The position numbers and the translations under genes are program-made. Positions 8,376-17,059 of a stretch of 56,499 nucleotides of DNA are shown here, piece after piece. The notes under the pieces are model-generated. The model searched no databases. It saw only the letters and a list, made by a program, of their open reading frames with translations, and was not told the origin of the DNA. The stretch spans positions 1-56,499 of the forward strand of contig JBEBWZ010000003.1 in NCBI GenBank assembly GCA_040391865.1, read 5' to 3'. Positions within the stretch are counted from its first letter, which is position 1; every line of letters starts with the position of its first letter. Source of the DNA: Solimonas sp040391865. GTDB taxonomy: Bacteria; Pseudomonadota; Gammaproteobacteria; Nevskiales; Nevskiaceae.

Positions 8376-8434
8376 CTCTTGATCGCGCCCTCGCGACGCT
8401 AGGATCCCCACTGCGTGGGGGCCCTCCACGCTGC
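8376..8434. repeat. direct repeat copy 2
   Basis: This is the second copy of the 59-bp unit, differing at only a few bases from the copy at 8276. It ends 7 bases before the purH stop, so its internal GCGTGG...CCACGC hairpin could shape the 3' end of the purH transcript on the minus strand. Confidence 0.85.
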
Positions 8435-8441
8435 TTGGGCT

Positions 8442-10010
8442 TTAATGCCGGAAATGCCGGATGCCGGTGAAGACCATGGCCATGCCGGCTTCATCGGCGG
8501 CGGCGATCACTTCGGCGTCGCGCATCGAGCCACCCGGCTGGATCACGGCGGTGATGCCGGCCTTGGCGGCGGCGTCGATGCCGTCGCGGAACGGGAAGAA
8601 GGCGTCGGAGGCCATCACCGAGCCGGGGACTTCGAGCTTTTCGTCAGCGGCCTTGATGCCGGCGATCTTTGCCGAATACACGCGGCTCATCTGGCCGGCG
8701 CCGACGCCGATGGTCATGCGATCTTTCACGTAGACGATGGCATTGGACTTCACGAACTTGGCCACTTTCCATGCGAACACGAGGTCGCGCAGTTCGGCTT
8801 CGGTCGGGGCGCGCTTGCTGACGACCTTGAGGTCGGCCGGCAGCACCACGGCAGCATCGATGTCCTGGACCAGCAGGCCGCCGGAAACGCGCTTGTAATC
8901 CCAGGCCGCGGCGCGCGTGGCGGGGAACTCGCCGCATTCGAGCAGGCGCACGTTCTGCTTGGCGGCAACGGCGTTGCGTGCGGCCTCGCTGATGCGCGGC
9001 GCGATGATCACTTCGACGAACTGGCGTTCGACGATGCGTGCGGCGGTGTCGCCGTCGAGTTCGCGGTTGAACGCGATGATGCCGCCGAACGCGGAGGTCG
9101 GATCGGTGCGGAAGGCTTCGTCATAGGCGGCGCCGATGCTGTTGCGCACCGCGACGCCGCAGGGATTGGCGTGCTTGACGATCACGCAGGCCGGCTCGTC
9201 GAAGGCCTTGACGCATTCCAGCGCGGCGTCGGCGTCGGCGATGTTGTTGTAGCTCAGTTCCTTGCCCTGCAGCTGGCGTGCGGCGCTGATGGTGCCGGCT
9301 TCCGGGTTCAGTTCGGAGTAGAACGCGGCGCGCTGGTGCGGGTTTTCGCCGTAGCGCATGTCCTGCAGTTTCTGGAACTGCAGACCGAACACCGGCGGGA
9401 AGGTGGCGCGGCTGCCGTCGTCCTGCAGGCTCGACAGATACGAGGACACGGCGGCGTCGTAGCGCGAGGTATGCGCGTAGACCTTGACCGCGAGGCGCGT
9501 GCGCAGTGCGTCGCCGAGGCCGCCGCCATCCATTTCCGCCAGTACCGCGGCGTAGTCGGCGGGGTCGGTCAGGACCGCAACCCAGGCGTGGTTCTTGGCG
9601 GCGGCGCGCAGCATCGCCGGGCCGCCGATGTCGATGTTCTCGATCGCGTCGATGCGCGTGCAGTCCGGCTTGGCGACGGTCTGTTCGAACGGGTAGAGGT
9701 TCACCACCAGCAGGTCGATCGGGGCGATGCCGTGCTCGGCCATCACCGCGCCGTCGATGTCACGCCGGCCCAGCAGGCCGCCATGAATCTTCGGATGCAG
9801 GGTCTTGACGCGGCCGTCCATGATTTCCGGAAAGCCGGTGTGCGACGACACTTCCACCGCCTTGAGGCCGGACTTCACCAGCAGCTGGTAGGTGCCGCCG
9901 GTGGACAGCAGTTCGACACCGCGCGCGGCAAGTTCGCGTGCGAACTCGACGATGCCCGATTTGTCGGAGACGGAAAGGAGTGCGCGGCGTACTGCGGTCT
10001 GCTGGCTCAT
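8442..10010 (-). CDS. purH: bifunctional AICAR transformylase / IMP cyclohydrolase
   Basis: This 522-residue PurH has normal length. It performs the last two steps of IMP synthesis: formylation of AICAR by 10-formyl-THF and ring closure. The N-terminal MGS-like cyclohydrolase domain (about 1-150) starts RRALLSVSDKSGIVEFAREL and includes STGGTYQLL and DGRVKTLHPKIHGGLL. The transformylase domain has VIVKHANPCGVAV with the catalytic Lys-His and ends GGSMRDAEVIAAADEAGMAM. The gene lies 15 bp after fis, the order usual in Gammaproteobacteria, and is probably cotranscribed with it. Its product feeds guaB and guaA, encoded nearby on the other strand. Confidence 0.97.
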   Translation of the reverse strand: MSQQTAVRRALLSVSDKSGIVEFARELAARGVELLSTGGTYQLLVKSGLKAVEVSSHTGFPEIMDGRVKTLHPKIHGGLLGRRDIDGAVMAEHGIAPIDLLVVNLYPFEQTVAKPDCTRIDAIENIDIGGPAMLRAAAKNHAWVAVLTDPADYAAVLAEMDGGGLGDALRTRLAVKVYAHTSRYDAAVSSYLSSLQDDGSRATFPPVFGLQFQKLQDMRYGENPHQRAAFYSELNPEAGTISAARQLQGKELSYNNIADADAALECVKAFDEPACVIVKHANPCGVAVRNSIGAAYDEAFRTDPTSAFGGIIAFNRELDGDTAARIVERQFVEVIIAPRISEAARNAVAAKQNVRLLECGEFPATRAAAWDYKRVSGGLLVQDIDAAVVLPADLKVVSKRAPTEAELRDLVFAWKVAKFVKSNAIVYVKDRMTIGVGAGQMSRVYSAKIAGIKAADEKLEVPGSVMASDAFFPFRDGIDAAAKAGITAVIQPGGSMRDAEVIAAADEAGMAMVFTGIRHFRH

Positions 10011-10025
10011 GAACGGCGGCGTTCT

Positions 10026-10289
10026 TCAGTTGGCGTCGGGTTTGATCTTGTGCTGCTTGAGCTTCTTGCGCAGCGTCGCGCGATTGAGGCCCAGCATGTC
10101 GGCGGCGCGCGACTGGTTGCCGTGGCAATAGCGCAGCGTGGCTTTCAGCAGCGGCGGTTCGACCTGATCGATGAACAGGTCATACAGGTTCTTCGGCGAG
10201 TGTCCGCTCAGTGTTCGGAAGAAATCGTCCAGGCATTCGGAGACGGAATGGCCAAGGGGTTTGATGTCCGACGAACGTGGCAAAGACAT
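10026..10289 (-). CDS. fis: DNA-binding protein Fis
   Basis: The 87-residue nucleoid protein Fis is slightly shorter than the 98 residues of E. coli. The C-terminal half carries the dimer helices and the helix-turn-helix GNQSRAADMLGLNRATLRKK, which fits Fis closely. The N-terminal part has PLLKATLRYCHGN. Fis bends DNA, activates stable-RNA promoters and shapes chromosome structure during growth. It is encoded between the prmA fusion gene and purH. The dusB gene that commonly precedes fis is absent here. Confidence 0.95.
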   Translation of the reverse strand: MSLPRSSDIKPLGHSVSECLDDFFRTLSGHSPKNLYDLFIDQVEPPLLKATLRYCHGNQSRAADMLGLNRATLRKKLKQHKIKPDAN

Positions 10290-10391
10290 GATGATTTTTC
10301 CTCAACCTACAGTACGACGCTGCAGGCGATCCGGCGAAAGGGCGCGAATGATACCCCCCGGCGGCGCGGTTAAAAAGTGCCCAGTGAAAAT

Positions 10392-11732
10392 TTATCCGTG
10401 TGTGGTCGAGCGCGCCGACGGATCGGACAGCATCTGTTCGATCAGTTGCGCCCACACGCCGTCCGGTGTCCACACTGCGTGCAGATCCTGTGACGCCACA
10501 TCCACTGTTTCACCTAAGCGCAGGCAGCGGTAGAGAAACACCAATGCGGAGGCGCGCATGTTCAGTGCGCAGTGCACCAAGGTGCGGCGTCCGCGCAGCT
10601 CGTCCATTCGCGTGAAGAACGCTTCGACCTCGGTGCGCTGCGGCGCGTCCCAGGAAATCGGCAGGTGCCAGTAGTCGATGCCGTTGAGCGCGCAGTGATT
10701 GGCCTCGTCGCGAAGGAAATACAGCGAAGTGTTCACGGAGACGTTGAACACGCTGTCTAAGCCGGCACGTTGCAGAACAGAAAAGTGATCGGCCTGCTGT
10801 TGACCGGCGGAGAACAGAGCCGCGGAGATGCGAAGCTGATTGATCAGCGCCGGCATGTGACAGCGCGCAGTGAGGCGGGTCCAGCCTTCACGCTGCACGT
10901 CGGGCAGGAACTCGAACCAGGTGGCGTAAGCGTCACGCACTTCATCGGCGTGGCGCTCCAGCAGGCCGGCGAGCACCAGCATGCCGCCCTTGCGGATGCT
11001 GCCGGCGAGGCGCGGCGCCAGGGCGATCAGCGGATTGGCGAGGATGTTGGCCAGCACCACGTCGGCAGCAAAGGGGACGAACGCCTCCGGCAACAGCGTG
11101 GTCACGCGATCGGCGACGCCGTTGTCGGCGGCATTGTTGCGGGTGGCGAGCAGTGCCTGCGGGTCGATATCGACACAAATGGCGCGCTCGGCGCCCATCA
11201 GCAAGGCGGCGATCGCCAGCACACCGGAGCCGCAGCCGTAGTCGAGCACGGTCTTGCCGCGCAGGTCGGCAGTGGCGATCCATTCCAGACAGAGCGCGGT
11301 GGTCGGATGGGTGCCGGTGCCGAAGGCGAGACCGGGATCGAGTCGCAGCATCACCGCATCGGCCTGCGTGACTTCACTGACCTTTTCGTGCGGCACCACC
11401 CACAGCTTGTCGCCGAAGCGCAGCGGCGGGCAGTCCTTCAGCCAGACGCGCACCCAGTCCTGATCCTCGATCAGCTCGGTTTCGAAAAGCGCTTCGGCGC
11501 CATCCGGCAGCAGCTCGCGCAGATCGGCCATCACTGGTGCCAGGTCGGTGTTCTCGACGAACAGGCCCAGGGTGACGGTGTCTTCCCACAGCGGTGTTTC
11601 GCCCGGCGCCGGCTCCAGTACGGGCTTGTCGACGGCATCGACATAGCTGACCGCGCTCGCGTTGTGGGCGAGCAGGATTTCATCGGCAAATTCGGGGTGA
11701 CGCGAATGGACGCGCAGTTGCAGCCAGGCCAT
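10392..11732 (-). CDS. prmA: PrmA L11 methyltransferase fused to phosphatase-like domain
   Basis: Residues 1-292 are a complete ribosomal protein L11 methyltransferase: an N-terminal L11-recognition domain, then a SAM-binding fold with GTGTHPTTALCLEW, TVLDYGCGSGVLAIAA (164-175) and VVLANILANPL (225-235). After TARCH the frame runs straight on into about 154 more residues. These have a bacterial protein-tyrosine-phosphatase-like core (VFNVSVNTSLYFLRDE, WHLPISWDAPQ, TLVHCALNMRAS). The Cys388-Arg393 spacing is one residue short of the classic C-X5-R loop. Usual PrmA is about 295 residues, so this is a fusion or a lost stop codon. There is no ribosome-binding site before Met293. The PrmA role is secure; the second activity is uncertain. 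Confidence 0.9.
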   Translation of the reverse strand: MAWLQLRVHSRHPEFADEILLAHNASAVSYVDAVDKPVLEPAPGETPLWEDTVTLGLFVENTDLAPVMADLRELLPDGAEALFETELIEDQDWVRVWLKDCPPLRFGDKLWVVPHEKVSEVTQADAVMLRLDPGLAFGTGTHPTTALCLEWIATADLRGKTVLDYGCGSGVLAIAALLMGAERAICVDIDPQALLATRNNAADNGVADRVTTLLPEAFVPFAADVVLANILANPLIALAPRLAGSIRKGGMLVLAGLLERHADEVRDAYATWFEFLPDVQREGWTRLTARCHMPALINQLRISAALFSAGQQQADHFSVLQRAGLDSVFNVSVNTSLYFLRDEANHCALNGIDYWHLPISWDAPQRTEVEAFFTRMDELRGRRTLVHCALNMRASALVFLYRCLRLGETVDVASQDLHAVWTPDGVWAQLIEQMLSDPSARSTTHG

Positions 11733-11743
11733 GGTTTGATCTC

Positions 11744-11785
11744 GTGAGGCGTGAGGCGTGAGGCGTGAGGCGTGAGGCGTGAGGC
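11744..11785. repeat. six tandem copies of a heptamer
   Basis: Six perfect copies of GTGAGGC fill the 56-bp gap between the xseA stop and the prmA start. Read on the transcribed minus strand it is (GCCTCAC)6. The last copy ends 4 bases before the xseA stop codon. The perfect array suggests slippage-prone DNA. Confidence 0.95.
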
Positions 11786-11788
11786 GGG

Positions 11789-13144
11789 TCAGTCGTCGGG
11801 ACTGATGTGCTCGATGCGGGTGTCGAGCGCGCCGCGCGCCAGCACGACGCGGAGTGCATCGCCCGCATGGGCGGCGGTGGCGTCGGTAACGGCGCGCCCC
11901 TGTTGATCGAGCGCGATCGCGTAGCCGCGTTCGAGCACCGCGCGCGGATTCAGGCTGTGCAGGACCGAGGACTGTTGCGCGAGGCGCGCCTGCGCCTGTG
12001 CCAGGCCTTGGCGCAGGCCGGCGGCCAGCCGCAGTTGCAGACTATCGAGCTGGCGGCGCTGCTGCTGGATCCGGGTGCTCGGATTGCGCTGCGACAGCTG
12101 CGCCTGCGTATGGCGCAAACGCTCGCCGGCGCGGCGCAGTTGCGTATGGCCGGCACGCTCCAGGCGCAGCGACAGTTCGTCGAGGCGCTGTGCGCGGTCC
12201 TGCAGGCGGCGTCCCGGATGCTGGGTCTGCAGGCGGCGCTCGGCCTGTTGCAGTCGCTGCTGGCCGTTGCGCAGTTGGCGCTGTGCGGCTACCTCCAGGC
12301 GCAGCGCCTGCTGGCGCAGGCGTTCGCGCCAGTCGGCGATGTCCGGCGCCACGCGTTCGGCGGCAGCGGTCGGCGTCGGTGCGCGCAGGTCGGCGGCAAA
12401 GTCGGCGATGGTGAAATCGATCTCGTGGCCGATGCCGGTGATCACCGGCACCGCGCAGGCGCGGATCGCGCGTGCGACCTGTTCGTCGTTGAACGCCCAC
12501 AGGTCTTCGAGCGAACCGCCGCCGCGCGCAAGGATGATCACGTCGACGGCTGCGCGTGCCGGCAGTTCGCGCAGTGCGCGGACGATGGCTGGCGGCGCTT
12601 CGACGCCCTGTACCGGCACCGGCAGCAGCAGCACCGGCGCCAGCGGATAGCGTCGCGACAGGGTGCTGACGATGTCGTGCAGGGCGGCGCCGCTGCCGGA
12701 GGTGATCAGGCCGATCGCGCGCGGCAGCGCCGGCAGCGGTCGCGTCCAGTTCTCGTCGAACAGGCTTTCGGCGGCGAGCCGCGCCTTCAGTTGCTCGAAG
12801 GCCTGCAGCAGCGCGCCCTGGCCGGCCGGCTCCATATGCTCGCAGATCAGCTGCAGATCGCCGCGCGCGGTGTAGATGCTGATCTGGCCGCGGACCAGTA
12901 CCTGGTCGCCGTCTTTCGGCGGTGGCCGCACGTGCAGGTTGGCGTTGCGGAACATGACCGTGCGCAACTGCGCGCGGGCATCCTTGAGCGTGAAGTACCA
13001 GTGGCCGGATGCCGGACGCGCCAGATTCGAGATCTCGCCCTGGACCCAGACCCGCGGCAAGGCGTTTTCGATCAGTCCGCGCAGGGTTTCCGCCAGTTCC
13101 GAGACGGCGTAAACGGTGCGGGCGCTGGCGGGTGGAAGGCTCAT
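11789..13144 (-). CDS. xseA: exodeoxyribonuclease VII large subunit
   Basis: This 451-residue XseA is close to the E. coli length. The N-terminal OB-fold (about 1-105) includes VWVQGEISNLARPASGHWYF and TLKDARAQLRTVMFR. The catalytic core has LITSGSGAALHDIVSTLSRR, IILARGGGSLEDLWAFNDE and VITGIGHEIDFTIADFAAD. A long Gln/Arg-rich coiled coil follows, and the C-terminal NPRAVLERGYAIAL motif closes it. With the small subunit XseB it degrades single-stranded DNA. XseB is not encoded in this window. The gene is transcribed toward prmA. Confidence 0.96.
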   Translation of the reverse strand: MSLPPASARTVYAVSELAETLRGLIENALPRVWVQGEISNLARPASGHWYFTLKDARAQLRTVMFRNANLHVRPPPKDGDQVLVRGQISIYTARGDLQLICEHMEPAGQGALLQAFEQLKARLAAESLFDENWTRPLPALPRAIGLITSGSGAALHDIVSTLSRRYPLAPVLLLPVPVQGVEAPPAIVRALRELPARAAVDVIILARGGGSLEDLWAFNDEQVARAIRACAVPVITGIGHEIDFTIADFAADLRAPTPTAAAERVAPDIADWRERLRQQALRLEVAAQRQLRNGQQRLQQAERRLQTQHPGRRLQDRAQRLDELSLRLERAGHTQLRRAGERLRHTQAQLSQRNPSTRIQQQRRQLDSLQLRLAAGLRQGLAQAQARLAQQSSVLHSLNPRAVLERGYAIALDQQGRAVTDATAAHAGDALRVVLARGALDTRIEHISPDD

Positions 13145-13189
13145 TCGGCGCGAAGCTTACCGGAGCCGGTGGGCCGTTGGCAGAAGGAC

Positions 13190-13219
13190 TGCACGCAGCG
13201 GTTGCGATTGGCCTATAAT
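13190..13219 (+). promoter_or_regulatory. guaB promoter
   Basis: A perfect TATAAT (13214-13219) lies 30 bp before the guaB start. No good -35 is present at 16-18 bp spacing (TGCACG is the nearest), so the promoter may need an activator or rely on the strong -10. A purH- or guaB-type repressor site was not recognised. Confidence 0.6.
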
Positions 13220-13248
13220 GGCGCGCTTCCAGACGACCGCTGCCTTCC

Positions 13249-14718
13249 ATGCGCATTCAGTCCGAAGCTCTGACTTTCGACGATGTCCTGCTCCTTCCGG
13301 CTTATTCGGAAGTCCTCCCGCGGCAGGTAGACCTGCGCACCCAATTGACGCGCCGGATCACGTTGAACGTGCCGCTGCTGTCCGCGGCCATGGATACCGT
13401 GACCGAAGCCAAGCTGGCAATTGCGCTGGCGCAGGAAGGCGGACTCGGCATCGTTCACAAGAACATGACCCCGGCCCGTCAGGCGGCCGAAGTCCGCGCC
13501 GTGAAGAAACATGAGTCGGGCGTCATCTCCGACCCGATCACGGTGCCGCCGACGATGTCCATCGGCGAGGTGATCAAGCTCACCCGTGCCAACCGCATTT
13601 CCGGCGTGCCGGTGGTCGACGGCAAGCAGCTGGTCGGCATCGTCACCAGCCGCGATCTGCGCTTCGAAACCCGTTTCAGCGAGCCGGTGGCCCATGTGAT
13701 GACGCCGAAGGAGCGTCTGGTCACGGTGCGCGAAGGCGCTTCGCGCGAGGAAGTGATCACCAAGCTGCATCAGCACCGCATCGAGAAGGTGCTGGTAATC
13801 GACGATGCCTTCCAGCTGTGCGGCATGATCACCGTCAAGGACATCCAGAAATCCACCGACCATCCGCTGGCCTGCAAGGACGAGCATGGCCGTCTGCGCG
13901 TGGGCGCTGCGGTGGGCACCGGGCAGGACACCGACGAGCGCATCTCGGGTCTGGTCGAGGCCGGCGTCGACGTGATCGTGGTCGATACCGCGCACGGGCA
14001 TTCCAAGGGCGTGCTCGATCGCGTCTCGCAGATCAAGAAGCAGTATGGCGACAGGCTGCAGGTGATCGGCGGCAACATCGCTACCGGCGCCGCGGCACTG
14101 GCGCTGGTGGAAGCGGGCGCGGACGCGGTCAAGGTCGGCATTGGTCCGGGTTCGATCTGCACCACGCGCGTGGTTGCGGGTGTCGGCGTGCCGCAGATCG
14201 GCGCGATCATGAGCGTGGCCGAGGCGCTGAAAGGCACCGGCATTCCGCTGATTTCCGATGGCGGTGTGCGCTACTCCGGCGATTTCGCCAAGGCGCTGGC
14301 CGCGGGCGCTTATGTGGTGATGGTGGGCTCGATGCTCGCCGGCACCGAGGAAGCACCGGGCGAGGTCGAGCTGTATCAGGGCCGTTCCTACAAGTCCTAT
14401 CGCGGCATGGGTTCGATGGGCGCGATGGCGCAGGCCCAGGGTTCCAAGGACCGCTATTTCCAGGACACCACGACCGAAGTCGAGAAGCTGGTGCCGGAAG
14501 GCATCGAAGGCCGCGTGCCGTACAAGGGCTCGATGGCGGCGATCGTGCATCAGATGATCGGCGGGCTGCGGGCTTCGATGGGCTATACCGGCTGCCACAA
14601 CGTCGAAGAGCTGCGCACCAAGACCACCTTCGTGAAGATCACCTCGGCGGGCATCAAGGAATCGCACGTGCATGACGTGGCGATCACCAAAGAAGCACCC
14701 AATTACCGCGTCAGCTGA
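13249..14718 (+). CDS. guaB: IMP dehydrogenase
   Basis: This 489-residue enzyme converts IMP to XMP with NAD, the committed step to GMP. The TIM barrel is interrupted by two CBS domains (about 95-205). The active-site loop GPGSICTTRVVAG carries the catalytic Cys, and SDGGVRYSGD plus GSMLAGTEEAPGE bind phosphate. The flap has GSMGAM...RYFQ. The ATG at 13249 gives MRIQSEALTFDDVLLLPAYS, the standard N-terminus. It is followed at 53 bp by guaA, but with a terminator between. Confidence 0.97.
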   Translation: MRIQSEALTFDDVLLLPAYSEVLPRQVDLRTQLTRRITLNVPLLSAAMDTVTEAKLAIALAQEGGLGIVHKNMTPARQAAEVRAVKKHESGVISDPITVPPTMSIGEVIKLTRANRISGVPVVDGKQLVGIVTSRDLRFETRFSEPVAHVMTPKERLVTVREGASREEVITKLHQHRIEKVLVIDDAFQLCGMITVKDIQKSTDHPLACKDEHGRLRVGAAVGTGQDTDERISGLVEAGVDVIVVDTAHGHSKGVLDRVSQIKKQYGDRLQVIGGNIATGAAALALVEAGADAVKVGIGPGSICTTRVVAGVGVPQIGAIMSVAEALKGTGIPLISDGGVRYSGDFAKALAAGAYVVMVGSMLAGTEEAPGEVELYQGRSYKSYRGMGSMGAMAQAQGSKDRYFQDTTTEVEKLVPEGIEGRVPYKGSMAAIVHQMIGGLRASMGYTGCHNVEELRTKTTFVKITSAGIKESHVHDVAITKEAPNYRVS

Positions 14719-14732
14719 CAAATTTTTGGAAC

Positions 14733-14755
14733 GCCCCGGTTCGCCGGGGCTTTTT
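14733..14755 (+). terminator. terminator or attenuator between guaB and guaA
   Basis: The stem GCCCCGG / CCGGGGC with a TTCG tetraloop is followed directly by TTTTT. This is a textbook intrinsic terminator placed 14 bp after the guaB stop, so guaA depends on partial read-through or its own promoter. Confidence 0.85.
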
Positions 14756-14770
14756 CGTTGTTGAAGAATA

Positions 14771-16342
14771 ATGAATATCCATTCCGACAAGATCCTGATT
14801 CTCGATTTCGGCAGCCAGTACTCGCAGCTGATCGCACGGCGCGTGCGTGAGCTGGGCGTGTATTGCGAGCTGCATCCCTGGGACATCGCCGATGCCGACA
14901 TCACCGCGTTCGCGCCCAAGGGCGTGATCCTTTCCGGTGGCCCGGAGTCGGTGCACGCGTCCGATTCGCCGCGCGCGCCGCAGGCGGTGTGGGATCTGAA
15001 GGTGCCGGTGCTCGGCATCTGCTACGGCATGCAGACCATGGCTGAACAGCTGGGCGGCAAGGTGTCACCGGGCGAGGTCAAGGAATTCGGCTACGCCGAG
15101 ATCCGCGCGCACGGCCATTCGCAGTTGCTCAAGGACATTGACGATCGCGTCAATGCCGAAGGCCATGGTCTGCTCGATGTGTGGATGTCGCATGGCGATC
15201 ACGTCTCGACGCTGCCGCAGGGCTTCAAGATCATCGCGTCGACCAAGGATGTGCCGATTGCCGGCATCGCCGACGAAGCACGCGGCTACTACGCACTGCA
15301 GTTCCATCCCGAAGTCACGCACACCACGCAAGGTGCGCGCCTGCTGTCACGTTTCGTGCACGAGATCAGCGGCTGCGGCAGCGCCTGGACCGCGGGCCAG
15401 ATCATCGACGATGCGATTGCCCGTGTACGCGAGCAGGTGGGTTCGTCCAAGGTCCTGCTCGGCCTGTCCGGCGGTGTCGATTCGTCGGTGGTCGCGGCGA
15501 TGCTGCACAAGGCCATCGGCGATCAGCTGACCTGCGTGTTCGTCGATCATGGCTTGCTGCGCCATCAGGAAGGCGATCAGGTGATGGCAATCTTCGCGCA
15601 GCATCTGGGCGTGAAAGTGATCCGCGTCGATGCCGAGGAACGTTTCCTGCGCGAACTCGCGGGCGTCAGCGATCCGGAAGCCAAGCGCAAGATCATCGGG
15701 CGCCTGTTCGTCGAAGTGTTCGAGGAAGAATCGAACAAGCTGCAGGGCATCGACTTCCTCGCACAGGGCACGATCTATCCGGACGTGATCGAGTCGGCCG
15801 GCGCCAAGACCGGCAAGGCGCATGTGATCAAGAGCCACCACAACGTCGGCGGTCTGCCCGAGCGCATGAAGATGAAGCTGGTCGAGCCGCTGCGCGAACT
15901 GTTCAAGGACGAAGTGCGCAAGATCGGCGTCGAACTCGGACTGCCGCGCGAGATGGTGTACCGCCATCCGTTCCCGGGCCCCGGTCTCGGCGTGCGCATC
16001 CTTGGCGAAGTCACCAAGCAGGCCGCCGATACACTGCGTCTGGCCGATCACATCTTCATCGAAGAACTGCGCAAGGCCGACTGGTACCACAAGACCAGCC
16101 AGGCATTCGCGGTGTTCCTGCCGGTGAAGAGCGTGGGCGTCACCGGCGACGGCCGTCGCTACGAGCCGGTGATCGCGCTGCGTGCAGTGCAGACCATCGA
16201 CTTCATGACCGCGCAATGGGCACACCTGCCTTACGAGCTGCTCGACGTCTGCTCGCGCCGCATCGTCAATGAAGTGCCCGGCGTCTCACGCGTGGTCTAC
16301 GACATCAGCGGCAAGCCGCCGGCGACGATCGAGTGGGAGTGA
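14771..16342 (+). CDS. guaA: GMP synthase (glutamine-hydrolysing)
   Basis: This 523-residue enzyme aminates XMP to GMP using glutamine. The N-terminal class I amidotransferase domain has ILDFGSQYSQLIARRVRE, the nucleophile Cys in LGICYGMQTMAE, and the FHPEVTHT His-Glu pair. The ATP pyrophosphatase domain follows with the PP-loop GLSGGVDSSVVAAML, and the C-terminal dimerisation domain ends KPPATIEWE. It is the partner of guaB upstream. The ATG at 14771 follows the terminator by 15 bases and has only a weak ribosome-binding site (TTGAAGAATA). Confidence 0.97.
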   Translation: MNIHSDKILILDFGSQYSQLIARRVRELGVYCELHPWDIADADITAFAPKGVILSGGPESVHASDSPRAPQAVWDLKVPVLGICYGMQTMAEQLGGKVSPGEVKEFGYAEIRAHGHSQLLKDIDDRVNAEGHGLLDVWMSHGDHVSTLPQGFKIIASTKDVPIAGIADEARGYYALQFHPEVTHTTQGARLLSRFVHEISGCGSAWTAGQIIDDAIARVREQVGSSKVLLGLSGGVDSSVVAAMLHKAIGDQLTCVFVDHGLLRHQEGDQVMAIFAQHLGVKVIRVDAEERFLRELAGVSDPEAKRKIIGRLFVEVFEEESNKLQGIDFLAQGTIYPDVIESAGAKTGKAHVIKSHHNVGGLPERMKMKLVEPLRELFKDEVRKIGVELGLPREMVYRHPFPGPGLGVRILGEVTKQAADTLRLADHIFIEELRKADWYHKTSQAFAVFLPVKSVGVTGDGRRYEPVIALRAVQTIDFMTAQWAHLPYELLDVCSRRIVNEVPGVSRVVYDISGKPPATIEWE

Positions 16343-16411
16343 CACGCGGTAGCCAAGGTGATCACTCGCTATCTCGATAGCGGGCGCCGCAGCTGCGGCC
16401 ATTGCGGATGC

Positions 16412-17050
16412 TTACAGTGACCGCGACTTTCTGCGCCTGACGACGCGCAACTTGCCGGTGTTGCCGCCACCGCAGAAGAACCGATCGTGGCCGTCGGATT
16501 CGAGCCCGGAGATGTTCACCCCCGCGGGCATCGCGATCGTTTCCCTGACCGCGCCGGTCTCTGGATCGATACGCCGCAGTTCGCTCTCATCGCCTTCCCA
16601 GGTGGCGTGCCAGAACTCGCCATCCAGCCAGGTCACGCCGGTGACGAAACGGTTGGACGCGAGGGTGCGCAGGATTTTTCCGGTCTCCGGGTCGATCTGA
16701 TGGATCTTCCGCTCGCGATACTGACCGACCCAGAGCGTGCCCTCGGCCCAGGCGAGGCCGGAGTCGCCACCGTCGCCGGGAGCGGGAATGGTGTGGAGCA
16801 CCCGTCCCGTTTCCGGATCTATCTTCTGGATGCGCGACTCGGCGATCTGGAACAGATGCTTGCCGTCGAACGCGGTGCCGGCATGCGCGGCCACGTCGAT
16901 CAAGCGTCTGATTTCTCCGTTCTCTGAATCGAGGGCATTGAGTTTTTCGCCCGACGCAAACCAGATGTTCTTGCCGTCGTGCGTCACGCCGTGCACATCA
17001 TGGATGTCGGGGAAGGGGCCGTATTCGCGGATGATGTCTGCGGTTTTCAT
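16412..17050 (-). CDS. beta-propeller protein, glutamine-cyclotransferase-like
   Basis: This 212-residue protein is made of repeated beta-propeller blades (DGKNIWFASGEKLNALDSEN, IQKIDPETGRVLHTI, IHQIDPETGKILRTL, RRIDPETGAVRET). The repeated xxIDPETGxvlxT signature is like YncE, SMP-30 or glutamine cyclotransferase families. No signal peptide is visible. The gene begins 9 bp after the end of the HTH regulator gene on the same strand, so the two are probably cotranscribed. It may bind or sense a small ligand. No catalytic residues can be assigned. Confidence 0.7.
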   Translation of the reverse strand: MKTADIIREYGPFPDIHDVHGVTHDGKNIWFASGEKLNALDSENGEIRRLIDVAAHAGTAFDGKHLFQIAESRIQKIDPETGRVLHTIPAPGDGGDSGLAWAEGTLWVGQYRERKIHQIDPETGKILRTLASNRFVTGVTWLDGEFWHATWEGDESELRRIDPETGAVRETIAMPAGVNISGLESDGHDRFFCGGGNTGKLRVVRRRKSRSL

Positions 17051-17059
17051 GAGGCCATC

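Larger units (their letters stand above)
7974..8441. other. repeat-rich intergenic region
   Basis: These 468 bases between the CDF exporter and purH (convergent ends) show no convincing gene. They hold one long perfect palindrome (8119-8164) and a roughly 98-100-bp unit present twice (8238-8334 and 8336-8434). Short open frames through the region have no ribosome-binding site or recognisable product. Confidence 0.7.

Noticed and set aside
11744..11785. CRISPR-like array
   Set aside because: The repeats are 7 bp with no spacers and no cas genes are present; it is a simple tandem repeat.
13145..13248. Purine riboswitch or PurR-type operator at guaB
   Set aside because: Only a strong -10 is visible; no aptamer-like fold or palindromic operator was found.
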